Shown one piece after another: positions 9,001 to 18,050 of a DNA stretch of 64,000 nucleotides. The DNA lies in NCBI GenBank assembly GCA_030280995.1, contig JASXTE010000009.1, positions 35,076,001 to 35,140,000 of the forward strand, written 5' to 3'. Position 1 is the stretch's first letter. Every line of letters starts with the position of its first letter. A program made the translations under genes and the position numbers. Under the pieces are notes generated by a model. The model saw only the letters and a program-made list of their open reading frames with translations, was not told where the DNA came from and ran no database searches. The DNA comes from Hemileia vastatrix (lineage: Eukaryota; Basidiomycota; Pucciniomycetes; Pucciniales; Zaghouaniaceae).

Positions 9001-10332
9001 ACTCTAAGCTTGCCATTCGGTTTCTTGATACAAAATACAGGACTAGAATAACTTGACGTTGATTGCTCATACAGTCCAGTGCGTATCCGTTCTTTGACAA
9101 CTTCAATATAGGCTTCTTTCAATGCAGCCGGAATAGGAATTGGTTTCTGCTGCCAGGGTTCATGACATACCACAGGAATCTTGTAAGGCTCCCCATAGGA
9201 ATGCTTCAACACACCCCTCTCCTCTTCTACAAAAGCAATGGCCTTCTCTCGCTTGACCATCACATCCAACAACAACTTCTTCTCTTCTCCAGACAACCAA
9301 CCATCAGGTCCAAAATTAACAACACCCAGTCTCTCAAAAGTGATTCTTGACGTCTCAGAAAATTCAGGCGGATTCTTTACCAAGGGACTTTCATAAGGAT
9401 CTCTTGATAACCTTGGTCTTCTCAAAGGTGGATTTAATTCAGCAGGTAGCGGTTCATTAATAGGTCGAACTTTATTTGCTACCTTCTTATATTTGGCTGC
9501 GTCCACATCTAAATTAACTTGAGGTAAAACATTTTCTTTTGTATCACCATTAAAACTTTCATCAAATGAATCTTCTTCATCGCCAGAATCGGAATAAGAA
9601 AAATTAGAAAAATATTTTATTTCATTTTTAAATTTTACCCTTTTCTCCTTTCCCTCGTCTAATTTATAAACAGATTTTCCAACACCTTTGCTTCCCTTAT
9701 CCAACAGTAAATCACCCGTAAAGAAAGTCGGCAGTTTAACCTCTTGCTGGAGGCCCGGAATTGAATTTTCACAAAAATTATTTTTTTGAGTTTTAATTAT
9801 ACTAAGATTTTTAATCGAATTTTGATGTGATATTTGCAGTTTACCCTTTTGCTGGAGGTCCAAAATAGAAGGAGATAATTGCAGTTTAACCTCTTGCTGG
9901 AGGTCCCGAATAACATTTTCACATAAGTTATTTTTTTGTGTTTTACTTATACTGAGATTTTTAATCGAGTTTTGATGTAATTTTTGCAGTTTACCCTCTT
10001 GCTGGAGGTCCATAATAGAAGGAGATACTTGCAGTTTAACCTCTTGCTGGAGGTCCATAAAACATACCCTTCCAATTTTTATCCAACCTAATTTGGCCCA
10101 TTTTTCCTTTTTCACCGTTTTTAAAATTAATAGAAAAACCGGGTAAATCCAATAAACATATAGAAAAGTCCAAAACGTATTTGCACTCCAAAGTAATATT
10201 AACAGAAAATAATTGAGAATCCACTTGAATTATCTCCAAGTGAGCTGACCTATTGCAATCCGGGATCTCATCCTGAGGAGAGATTACAACATTAGAGCGA
10301 TCAGCCCTTGCTACCCCAAAAAATGAGGGCAT
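6027..10332 (-). pseudogene. pol: Pol polyprotein (RT, RNase H, integrase), family A
   Basis: Encodes the replication and integration enzymes of the element. The frame opens in the -1 frame across the gag end (first ATG at 10332). An N-terminal linker contains repeated DLQQExKLQ peptides made by hairpin motifs. RT follows (FIDDGG active site near 8690-8705), then RNase H (LAVDSSQ near 8190), an integrase HHCC zinc finger (HEDLGH ... CEECQ, 7000-7115) and an integrase core with D, D and E (LDAVHI, VDGGPEF, EGMVERGHQ). There is no chromodomain. Two lesions show against A' and A'': one extra base near 10058, which shifts the frame between the first 93 residues and the rest, and a TAA at 6228-6230 that cuts off the last 60 residues. 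The 1295-codon frame 6228-10115 is otherwise open. Confidence 0.88.
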
Positions 10333-12923
10333 TCATCCCTTTCTAACAAACATAATTCACCAGAAGCCGTCCATTTTATATGCCGCTTCTTGGTGCAAAC
10401 ACAACACTGGCACAGAGTAGTAATCCCTGGCCGTGTTTCCCAACCTTCATCTCCAGGAGGTGCTAACCGCATATGTAACCTCCGCATATCTTCACCAGTG
10501 ATCTCCAAACTAATCCCCATGCCAGCTTGATACCCTATCCTGGCCTCAAAATCCATCAAAAAAGGACCCCCAAGAACAGTTTTGACTGCTCCTCTAGCCA
10601 CATAAAAGTGAACCTTACCAACAGATCCACCAATGCCTAACCTGACATGCTCAGCTGTACCCATCAGCTCTGTTGCATGCCCTCCAATACCTCTGAGGTT
10701 TCCCCCAGTTCCACTTTTAATTGGCAAGCCTATACTTGTTGCTTGCTCCAATGAAATTAAATTAATTTGAGACCCTGAATCGACCAAGGCCTTTACTTCT
10801 TTACCATTAAGAGTTACCACCAGGTAACCCAGGGGAGCAGAAAAATGTGTATCTACATCTTCCCCAAACTTTTCAGCATTTTCACAAATATATTCCACCT
10901 CTCCAGTGGAAACCCGACGCCTCGTCAAATGCTTCTTTTGCTTTTCAGCAAGCGCCGGACTAATCGTAAATAACTCCCCCAAAGATAAGGGAATCTGAAG
11001 TTGATTCACCCTATTCAAAACTGCGTCCATCGCATTAGCTTGACCAGAAACTACTGGCCGCTCATACTGGACCTTTGATTTAACAACCTTGGCCCTGGGT
11101 ACCTCTTGAGGTCCAACCAAGCCATCTTCACCCCCCATTATAACATCTTCACTTTCTATAACCCTAACTCCGTCACCAGCTTCTTGCACTAATCCTGATC
11201 CATCGCTAGTCCTTCTTACACCCTCCATTGGGATGGGACCGCTAAAACTTGGTCTGGGTAGAGACGCCAACGGTACGTCCTCCTCAGAATCCGAATCATC
11301 CTCTGGCATAGGCTCACCAATTAAATCAAACTTGCCATAACTAGGGGGCCCCATATCAGCAATCCCCTTCTGCATTTTATATAATTCGTCCTTAGAGTAA
11401 GGGTTCAATTTGTTGGCGGCAGTTTGAGCACTAGAATTCTTGTCCTTAGAGTAAGGGTTCACTTTGTTATTGGCCTTGCCAGGATTAGCCCTCAATTGGC
11501 TCTGAATGCTACTTTTCGCCTTAGTAGCGGCTGCTCTTCTAGCAGCATTAACATCGTATTCGCCAGCCATACAGCTACCCTCCACCTGGGCAACCGTCGC
11601 CAGCTCTAAACCACCATAAGAAGTAGAAAATGTGGATTTACTGACCTCTTTCTCTTTACCTTTGTCAGCTTTTCCACCATTACCGTTACCATTTTTGCCA
11701 CCCTTGGCATTAACATCTTCATCCGTCACCTCTTCAAATCTGGCTCTTCTTTCAGCCGTTAAACTTCTTCTGACCAAATCAGAAGGAGACTGTCCATCAC
11801 TGGGCTTGATGAACAAACCATCAGGAAATTTATAAACGTTACCATCAAATAAAACTCGCCCAGCATCCATATCCTTATCTAGAGCAAAACAAACTGTTGC
11901 TCTGTGCCCCCTCCTATTACAATAGGAGCACACCTTTGGCTCATCGTAGCCACCTCTATATCCATTACTACCACCATTCCCACCATTTCTCCCATTGCCT
12001 GGGAAGCGGTTACCATTGTTATTGCCATTATAATTTCGACGTTCATAACCTCTAGTCTGATAAGAAGTCGACGTCGACGAAGAAGTGATTGGGGCCTTAT
12101 TGGCCTTCTGGGTTTCTTGAACAAATATTTTTAATTGTTTAGTTAAATCGGCCAGGTGATTGACCATCTTATTATCCACATTACCCTCAACTTTAGCAGC
12201 AGGTAATCCCATTTGAGCCTTCTTGGCCTCCTGGGCTTTGACCATAATATCGTTATTTTCGGCCAAAACTTCGCTAACCTTGCTGACATATTGAGTGCAT
12301 GACTCTTGATATTTGTCCAACGCCAATAACTTAAGATGGGCCTGAATGTTCTCTTTGATAACCTCCAGAGCCGGCAGTTTCTGCTCACCATTAGGCAGTT
12401 CCTTCATCAAATCTTTTCTTGAAAGATCCTTCAAGACGTCCATACGAATATCCCTGCTGCATGCTGACCAAAACAAATCTTTTGCTTGGTTCTCATGCAC
12501 TAACTTGTCCACCAGTATGAGATATTCCACCACTTCATCAAACTGAACACAGAGCTTTTTAAAGTCAGCCATAGAAGAAACACCACCTTTTGCTTGCCAG
12601 TCTCCAACAATTTTATTGAGGTCCATCATAGTAAACCTAACACCCCATCTATCAACCATAGCTTTAGAAAGCTTAACCCAATCCTTGTCCTTGAATGCCT
12701 GCATAGCAATAACCTCTTTTTCCACCTCCCTATTGGCAATAAAAAATCTAACTTGCTTCACCATATCCACATGAGAAGCACCATCAACAGCAGCAGCAGC
12801 TTCATACCTGCTAATGAACCATTTAACCTCCTCCCCATCAAACTTTGGGCCATCCCAAGAAACAATTCTAACTGAGGGAGTAAGAGGGTTAGAAGATCCA
12901 GAAGCAACAGCAGAAGAAGACAT
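10311..12923 (-). CDS. gag: Gag-protease polyprotein, family A (intact)
   Basis: A structural polyprotein of about 870 residues. Start ATG 12923 is chosen because it follows the primer site and the motif MSSSA matches the family C start; an upstream open frame reaching the LTR is ignored. Capsid-like region about residues 15-230 (WDGPKF, VKWFISRYE, MVDRWGVRFT); Gly/Asn/Arg-rich segment then a CX2CX4HX4C zinc knuckle (CSYCNRRGHRATVC, about 329-343); acidic and Ser-rich spacer; aspartic protease near residue 711 with LVDSGSQINLIS (DSG active site) and ending in an LGG block. The last codons overlap pol by 22 nt at a slippery run. Confidence 0.9.
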   Translation of the reverse strand: MSSSAVASGSSNPLTPSVRIVSWDGPKFDGEEVKWFISRYEAAAAVDGASHVDMVKQVRFFIANREVEKEVIAMQAFKDKDWVKLSKAMVDRWGVRFTMMDLNKIVGDWQAKGGVSSMADFKKLCVQFDEVVEYLILVDKLVHENQAKDLFWSACSRDIRMDVLKDLSRKDLMKELPNGEQKLPALEVIKENIQAHLKLLALDKYQESCTQYVSKVSEVLAENNDIMVKAQEAKKAQMGLPAAKVEGNVDNKMVNHLADLTKQLKIFVQETQKANKAPITSSSTSTSYQTRGYERRNYNGNNNGNRFPGNGRNGGNGGSNGYRGGYDEPKVCSYCNRRGHRATVCFALDKDMDAGRVLFDGNVYKFPDGLFIKPSDGQSPSDLVRRSLTAERRARFEEVTDEDVNAKGGKNGNGNGGKADKGKEKEVSKSTFSTSYGGLELATVAQVEGSCMAGEYDVNAARRAAATKAKSSIQSQLRANPGKANNKVNPYSKDKNSSAQTAANKLNPYSKDELYKMQKGIADMGPPSYGKFDLIGEPMPEDDSDSEEDVPLASLPRPSFSGPIPMEGVRRTSDGSGLVQEAGDGVRVIESEDVIMGGEDGLVGPQEVPRAKVVKSKVQYERPVVSGQANAMDAVLNRVNQLQIPLSLGELFTISPALAEKQKKHLTRRRVSTGEVEYICENAEKFGEDVDTHFSAPLGYLVVTLNGKEVKALVDSGSQINLISLEQATSIGLPIKSGTGGNLRGIGGHATELMGTAEHVRLGIGGSVGKVHFYVARGAVKTVLGGPFLMDFEARIGYQAGMGISLEITGEDMRRLHMRLAPPGDEGWETRPGITTLCQCCVCTKKRHIKWTASGELCLLERDECPHFLG
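10317..10323 (-). promoter_or_regulatory. Programmed -1 frameshift site T_TTT_TTG
   Basis: In gag frame the codons are CAT TTT TTG GGG TAG. Slipping back one base gives TTT GGG GTA GCA, which enters the open pol frame. The equivalent site in copies C and E is T_TTT_TTA, the heptamer used by HIV-1. A downstream structure is not obvious by eye. Confidence 0.65.
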
Positions 12924-13079
12924 CCCAATAAGTAATGAAAAGCGTGAACAATTGATAAAATAACAAGCCTCTTGCAGGCCAATAACAAAGATCCAATTAG
13001 AGTTCCAGAAAATAAGCCTCTTGCAGGCTAATAACGTTCTTGATCCAAGTAAGTCTTTAAAGAAAGCTAGAGAAATCGA

Positions 13080-13097
13080 ACCCCACGTTGGGCGCCA
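13080..13097 (-). other. Primer binding site, tRNA-Lys type
   Basis: Two bases after the 5' LTR the sense strand reads TGGCGCCCAACGTGGGG, matching the known tRNA-Lys(1,2) primer site of several retroviruses at 17 positions. The same site follows the family C LTR at 17964. Confidence 0.8.
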
Positions 13098-13099
13098 AC

Positions 13100-14215
13100 T
13101 ATGGTAAGGTAAACTCTTACAGTCGCCTTGCTGTAAGCAGAATCCGGAGGAGATATGTGGATTTAGCTGAAAACCCCGTCCTTCCAATAAAAATAACAAA
13201 ATGGGTGTTCTAAATCACTAAGCTAACCAATCTACTTAGATCTGATTGATAAAAAATAATGAAACTCTAAAATAATTAACGCTTATTGAGATTTAAAGAA
13301 AGTGGCTGTTGATAAAGAAATACTGATAACAACAATTAAGGTGTACCAGTGAAAGATCTGTAAAGATTGACTTTTATGTTTTTATAATATTTTAAATTTA
13401 TATGAGACAGCAATAATCAAGTCCCAGCGACAAAGACCTTTCTAAAGATACCCTGTATGAAGTGTTATTTAAACTGTTGAATTGTATTTCTAAGATGTTA
13501 TGTAAAAAATAATAATGTTATAAGGGTATTACAAGTTATTTTAATTTGTTGAGTAATAAAAAATGAGTCTGTGGTGGTTAAAGATTAAGCTGTATGATGT
13601 GTCCCCCCTCTCAATTTCGAGTTTGAGAGTCGCTTAAGTATTCCTAGTCACGTGCCTAAGTTTTCCCCTCCAGAGCTCTTCCAGAGTCAATCCGGAGCCC
13701 GTACGGAGTCCGTACGGAGCCGGAACGGAGTCCGTCCGGACTTCCGGACTCAATTTAGAACCTTAAAACCATAATAAAAAATCTAGAAAAATTACACATA
13801 ATAGAGCTACTTCCCCTTTACCTACCAAACTAATTTTCGTAGTCTGCGCAGCTCTAATTACCCCGTGAAAATTCATCAAAGTTTAGTAATTTTTGAAAAA
13901 CGTAAATATTTCTATAAAACTTTAAAATTCATTTGAAAATATAAGAAAAATAGTAAAAATTCTGGGAAAATTTCCCAAGGTTCTTGAGTGACTCGACTTG
14001 ATACTTATAAATTTTTCAGACCATAAAAAATAAGTTTTCTCCGCAAAATAAATTGTTTTCGTGTAGGCATTTGCTCGTGACCAATTTCTTCATATTTAAA
14101 ACTCCAATAAATTAAATAAAACCCTTTTATATAAAAAAATAATAACGCCAATCTTGCATGCCGTAATAACTCCATTTACGTACTTAGGTGCCGTACTAAA
14201 CTTTAGGCTACCACA
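13100..14215 (-). repeat. 5' LTR of family A element (1116 bp)
   Basis: Partner of 579-1694. In sense it runs from 14215 (TGTGGTAGCC) to 13100 (TTACCATA). The CGG triplet array lies at 13691-13751, about 465 bp from the LTR start, where an upstream activating element might be expected. Confidence 0.95.
13691..13751. promoter_or_regulatory. CGG triplet array, 5' LTR copy
   Basis: Same 11-bp unit array as 1172-1230, with five units. The only difference noticed lies at its start (TCCGGAG here against TCTGGAG), which adds one CGG. Confidence 0.6.
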
Positions 14216-14301
14216 ATGTGGATGCACTGTTTGCAGGCATAGTCCTTGGGAGCAGTGAAGCAAGGAAGAGTAGAAGGGTTAACATCAAGAGATCCAACCA
14301 T
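14216..14301 (-). pseudogene. Antisense gene c1 (copy B), 5' end of exon 1
   Basis: Starts at ATG 14301 and encodes about 29 residues ending in DYACKQCIHM, the first two cysteines of the Zn2Cys6-type cluster. Element A is inserted here, between the second and third cysteine codons of the cluster; the remainder is at 578-1. Confidence 0.7.
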
Positions 14302-14453
14302 GACCTGTGGTGAGAAAAGATGATGGAAAGGGATAGGAGGAGATTTTTTGTCAGTGATGGGTAGATGATGAAGTGAAGGTGGAAGTTCAGCAGGCTGGCT
14401 GTAGAGGTGTTCTGTATGAAATTGGCTGCATCTATTTTATGCAAAATTCCGCT

Positions 14454-14918
14454 AGTCCATCAAGACTTTAAATTTAAATCTGGTTTCTGTTAGTCCTCCA
14501 AGACTTTAAACTGGCTGGTTTCAAGATTTTATCAAGACTAGTCCGTCAAGAATTTAAACTGAACACTGTGTTAGTCCCCCTTGACTTTAAACTGAGGATT
14601 GTTGTTGGTTCAGTCCCCCAAGACTATTAACTGAGGAATGGGTTTTGTTGTTGGAGTTGGTTTTGAAAGATTGGTGGAGGGTATCCACAGGGCGAGCCTC
14701 CAAATTTAGCAAAGGCAAGTTTGGGGGTAATTGATGGGCTGGAAGCTCTATTTAAAATTACCCCAGAATGTTAGTTTTTTCTCTGTGTCTTAATGTGGTT
14801 GATATCTGGTTCTGGGTTTATGATTTAGGTTTTTGAGTCCCCCAAGACTTTAAACTGAGGGTTTTTGAGTCCCCCAAGACTATAAAATGAGGATAGTCCC
14901 CCATGACTTAAAACTGAG
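14454..14918 (+). repeat. Array of eight hairpin motifs plus one H2 stem-loop (copy B)
   Basis: AGTC/GACT-type copies start near 14454, 14491, 14538, 14574, 14611, 14836, 14869 and 14894, most followed by TTTAAACTGG or TTTAAACTGAGG. H2 (14724-14764) sits in the middle with nine of ten pairs. All lie in the element's sense strand. Confidence 0.75.
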
Positions 14919-14977
14919 GGTTGTTTGTGGTTACATCCTATAGAGGGTGTGGTCAATTTTTCTTTTCTGAATCAAAC

Positions 14978-15619
14978 TCAAGTACTAGTGGAATTACAGA
15001 GGGAATCAAGAGATGAAATGAAGTGTTCAGAATTAGCCTTGAACTGGTGAATGAGGTGTCTTCTGTTCTCAATTTCCTGTGGATCTCTAGAAGGAGTGGA
15101 TTGGAAGTAGTGAAGCAGAAGTTGTTTCTGTTGAGATGTGTTTTGTTGTAACTTGGCCTTGATAGTGGGCATGTGGTTTGGTGTTGGTGGGGCAATGTAT
15201 CCTACATTGTTATCATCACTATCAGAAGATGGAGGAACTGAGAAGTCATCAGTTTTAAAGTTGAAGGAAGAAATGAAAGTTCTTTACCATCAGATGGACC
15301 ATGGATGGTGGAACTAGTTGTTTTATGGGTTGTGGCACTCTTCTGGGAAGGGTGAAGATTTTTTGATTAATCTGGGTATAAGGATGGATGGCCTAGATCT
15401 TTTGGTGCTTGTAGAAGATGGACCAGGTTGAGGTGGAGGTGAATCTGTTGCAGAAGATAATGGACCAGGTCTGTAGCAGGTCTTCTTTCTGGATTAGCAG
15501 ACATCACAGAACATTCTGTATGGATGGACAGGAGGTGTGATGGTGCAGATTAGATTATTGCCAATGCAGTATTGGCAAAAACCAATTTCAGAGGCAGAAT
15601 TTGGAAGAAAATTGAACAT
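14978..15619 (-). pseudogene. Antisense Zn2Cys6-type gene c2 (copy B)
   Basis: Exon 1 starts at ATG 15619 and encodes CX2CX6CX12CX..., but the codon after the fifth cysteine is TAA where copy C has CAA, and further shifts follow. A phase-1 intron of about 50 nt (15238-15287) and exon 2 (14978-15237) remain open and encode a C-terminal block with LLLHYFQSTP and IENRRHLIHQF, closely like a1. The frame in exon 2 is better preserved than in copy C. Confidence 0.65.
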
Positions 15620-15667
15620 GGTGGTTTGATGAAGAAAGAATGCGGACATTCTTAATGGGAGGGAGGA

Positions 15668-17959
15668 TGTGGTCTTCCAACATTGGCAGGGGCCTTTGTT
15701 GTGTGATCTGGCGCTGTTTGAGCATGTCTTAATTGACATCTGTTAAGGAACTGGGTTATTTTTTGGTTTTATTCCGTGGATATTGGGTCTGCGGGTATGT
15801 GGGTACTATCATTGGATAGCCCCAGTTTTTCTCTATATTTTATGTCTTGTAGACATTTTTCATATTCTAAGTTTTAAGGGGTCATTTCTTCATTTTTCAT
15901 TTATAAAAGATAGCTGTTTAATTTTGCTTTTTGTATTTTACGGGCTAACCTTAAGTCTTAGGGTAAAGTGCTTAGTATTATTGGATAGCGCTAATTTTTC
16001 TCTATATTTCATGTCATAATGTTGTTATAGTGAAATTCTGTGTTTTAAAGGTTTTAGTAGTTGTAGCTACTTTTTCTAAGTAGATTAGGTGTTTTTATTG
16101 GTTTTCTGGCTTCAGGGAGGCCAGGCCGTTCAGGCGGCTCGCTCGCCTCTGTTTTAGAAGGTTGGGGAGCACTTCAGGAGGGTTTTTTATTCAATTTGGC
16201 GGGTACAGGTGCCAGATTGGTGGGTGCACATGGGCTCTTAGATAGTGGTCTGTGTGTACATAGTGAATAAGACAGTTTGGGGCAACCTTATTTATCATAA
16301 AACCATCTGGAGGTGATATCCTTGTTCCTCACTCAGCTTTTCCTGTTTTTTGGCCACAATTTGGCTGTCTTTGTTGCAAGGTTAGTTCTTCATTTAACTC
16401 AACTTTGGCAACTGTTTTCTCTGGTGTAGTCTTGCAAGCTATATCAAGTATTATTGCTGTCTCTGGTGTGGATTTGCAGCCTACATCAAGTATCTTTGCT
16501 TTCTCTGGTGTGGAAATTGGTATAAATTTCAGTTCTTTGGTCTGGTAGTCTGTCTGGTGACTACTTTCTTGGCTCATCAAGCAGTCAAGTGTGTTGAAAA
16601 GGGGATTTAGAAAAACAGGAACCAACTTACTTTAGCAAGTAAATCTCACTCTATTTTTCAAAAGGGACAGGGTATTTTCTCTCTGGTTTTTTCTCCAACT
16701 CCCTTCGTCAAGGCCTATAGCTAGTACTATAGGATTGTCTACAGTGGCCCACCCCCCTCTATTTTAGAAGGTAGTGGAGTGCTGCTGGAGGTTTTTAATT
16801 CTATTTGGTGGGTACAGGCGCCAAATTTGTTGGTGTGCATGGGCTCTGAGATAGTGGTCTCTGTGTACATAGTGAATAAGACAGTTTGGAGCAATTTTAA
16901 TTATCATACAACCATCTGGAGGTGATTTCATTGTTCCTCACTCAGTTTTTCCTGTTTTTTGGCCACAATTGGCTGTGTTTGTTGCAAGGTTAGTTCTTCA
17001 TTTAACTCAACTTTGGCAACTGTTTTCTCTGGTGTAGTCTTGCAAGCTATATCAAGTATTATTGCTGTCTCTGGTGTGGATTTGCAGCCTACATCAAGTA
17101 TCTTTGCTTTCTCTGGTGTGGAAATTGGTATAAATTTCAGTTCTTTGGTCTGGTAGTCTGTCTGGTGACTACTTTCTTGGCTCATCAAGCAGTCAAGTGT
17201 GTTGAAAAGGGGATTTAGAAAAACAGGAACCAACTTACTTTAGCAAGTAAATCTCACTCTATTTTTCAAAAGGGACAGGGTATTTTCTCTCTGGTTTTTT
17301 CTCCAACTCCCTTCGTCAAGGCCTATAGCTAGTACTATAGGATTGTCTACAGTGGCCCACCCCCCTCTATTTTAGAAGGTAGTGGAGTGCTGCTGGAGGT
17401 TTTTAATTCTATTTGGTGGGTACAGGCGCCAAATTTGTTGGTGTGCATGGGCTCTGAGATAGTGGTCTCTGTGTACATAGTGAATAAGACAGTTTGGAGC
17501 AATTTTAATTATCATACAACCATCCGGAGGTGATTTCATTGTTCCTCACTCAGTTTTTCCTGTTTTTTGGCCACAATTGGCTGTGTTTGTTGCAAGGTTA
17601 GTTCTTCATTTAACTCAACTTTGGCAACTGTTTTCTCTGGTGTAGTCTTGCAAGCTATATCAAGTATTATTGCTGTCTCTGGTGTGGATTTGCAGCCTAC
17701 ATCAAGTATCTTTGCTTTCTCGGGTGTGGACATTGGTCTATATTTCAGTTCTTTGTTCTGGTAGTCTGTCTGGGGACTACTTTCTTGGCTCATCAAGCAG
17801 TCAAGTGTGTTGAAAAAGGGGATTTAGCAAACAGGAACCAACTTACTTTAGCAAGTAAATCTCACTCTATTTTTCTAAAGGGACAGGGGATTTTCTCTCT
17901 GCTTTTTTCTCCAACTCCCTTTGTCAAGGCCTATAGATAGTACTATAGGATTGTCTACA
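15668..17959 (+). repeat. Shared, expanded family C LTR (2292 bp)
   Basis: Begins TGTGGTCTTCC right after a polypurine tract (3' LTR of copy B) and ends GATTGTCTACA right before a primer site (5' LTR of copy C), so one LTR serves two tandem internal regions. The uninterrupted single-copy LTR length, from 28653-28927 plus 48702-49518, is 1092 bp. The extra 1200 bp are two additional tandem units of about 608 bp. Confidence 0.85.
16136..17959 (+). repeat. Three 608-bp tandem units inside the LTR
   Basis: Units end at 16743, 17351 and 17959, each with TAGGATTGTCTACA, the LTR's 3' terminus. Units 2 and 3 are nearly identical over most of their length; unit 1 differs more at its start. Each contains a smaller internal repeat with CTCTGGTGT(G/A)G. 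Small open frames within the units are repeats of the same sequence and not convincing genes. Confidence 0.88.
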
Positions 17960-17963
17960 TTTC

Positions 17964-17980
17964 TGGCGCCCAACGTGGGG
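17964..17980 (+). other. Primer binding site, tRNA-Lys type (family C)
   Basis: TGGCGCCCAACGTGGGG, four bases after the LTR end, identical over 17 positions to the family A site. The copy E equivalent just left of 62770 has decayed at three positions. Confidence 0.8.
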
Positions 17981-18050
17981 TAGAACTTGCTAGTTCTTTG
18001 GAATTTCTGTTTTCTTTGGTTGGCTCTTTTTGGTGTTATGGACTGGAAGA

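Larger units (their letters stand above)
579..14215 (-). mobile_element. Family A Ty3/gypsy-type LTR retrotransposon, near complete
   Basis: A 13.6-kb element in minus orientation: 5' LTR 13100-14215, primer site, gag-protease 10311-12923, pol 6027-10332, a 4.3-kb accessory region and 3' LTR 579-1694. Flanking ATGT repeats (575-578 and 14216-14219) mark a 4-bp target duplication. The empty site is visible in copy C near 27280. The LTRs differ at roughly nine positions by eye (under 1%), so insertion is recent. Termini in sense orientation are TGTGGTAGCC and TTACCATA, so the 3' end is TA rather than the usual CA. Pol carries a 1-nt shift and a late stop, so this copy is probably not autonomous. 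It also carries antisense genes a1 and a2 and many hairpin motifs. Confidence 0.93.
14216..15667 (+). mobile_element. Copy B of family C element, right piece to its 3' LTR
   Basis: Continues the element broken at 578. It holds the start of c1 (minus strand), a hairpin array, one H2 stem-loop, the decayed c2 gene and the polypurine tract GGGAGGGAGGA, then runs directly into the LTR at 15668 that also serves as the 5' LTR of copy C. Confidence 0.82.

Noticed and set aside
8189..9350. Plus-strand open frames opposite RT
   Set aside because: They mirror the coding strand of pol, have no recognisable domain, and their homologues in A'' are similar only because pol is conserved.
11424..12875. Plus-strand open frames opposite gag
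   Set aside because: Shadow frames of conserved gag; similar frames near 45256-47349 simply reflect the A' copy.
13000..13199. Upstream extension of the family A gag frame to 13199
   Set aside because: It runs through the primer site into the LTR; the ATG at 12923 matches the start of gag in copies C and E.
16329..17796. Three similar 86-101-codon minus-strand open frames as a tandem gene family
   Set aside because: They are the same frame in the three 608-bp LTR units; equivalent frames are broken in the other LTR copies (49126 region, 62900 region), and composition follows the repeat.
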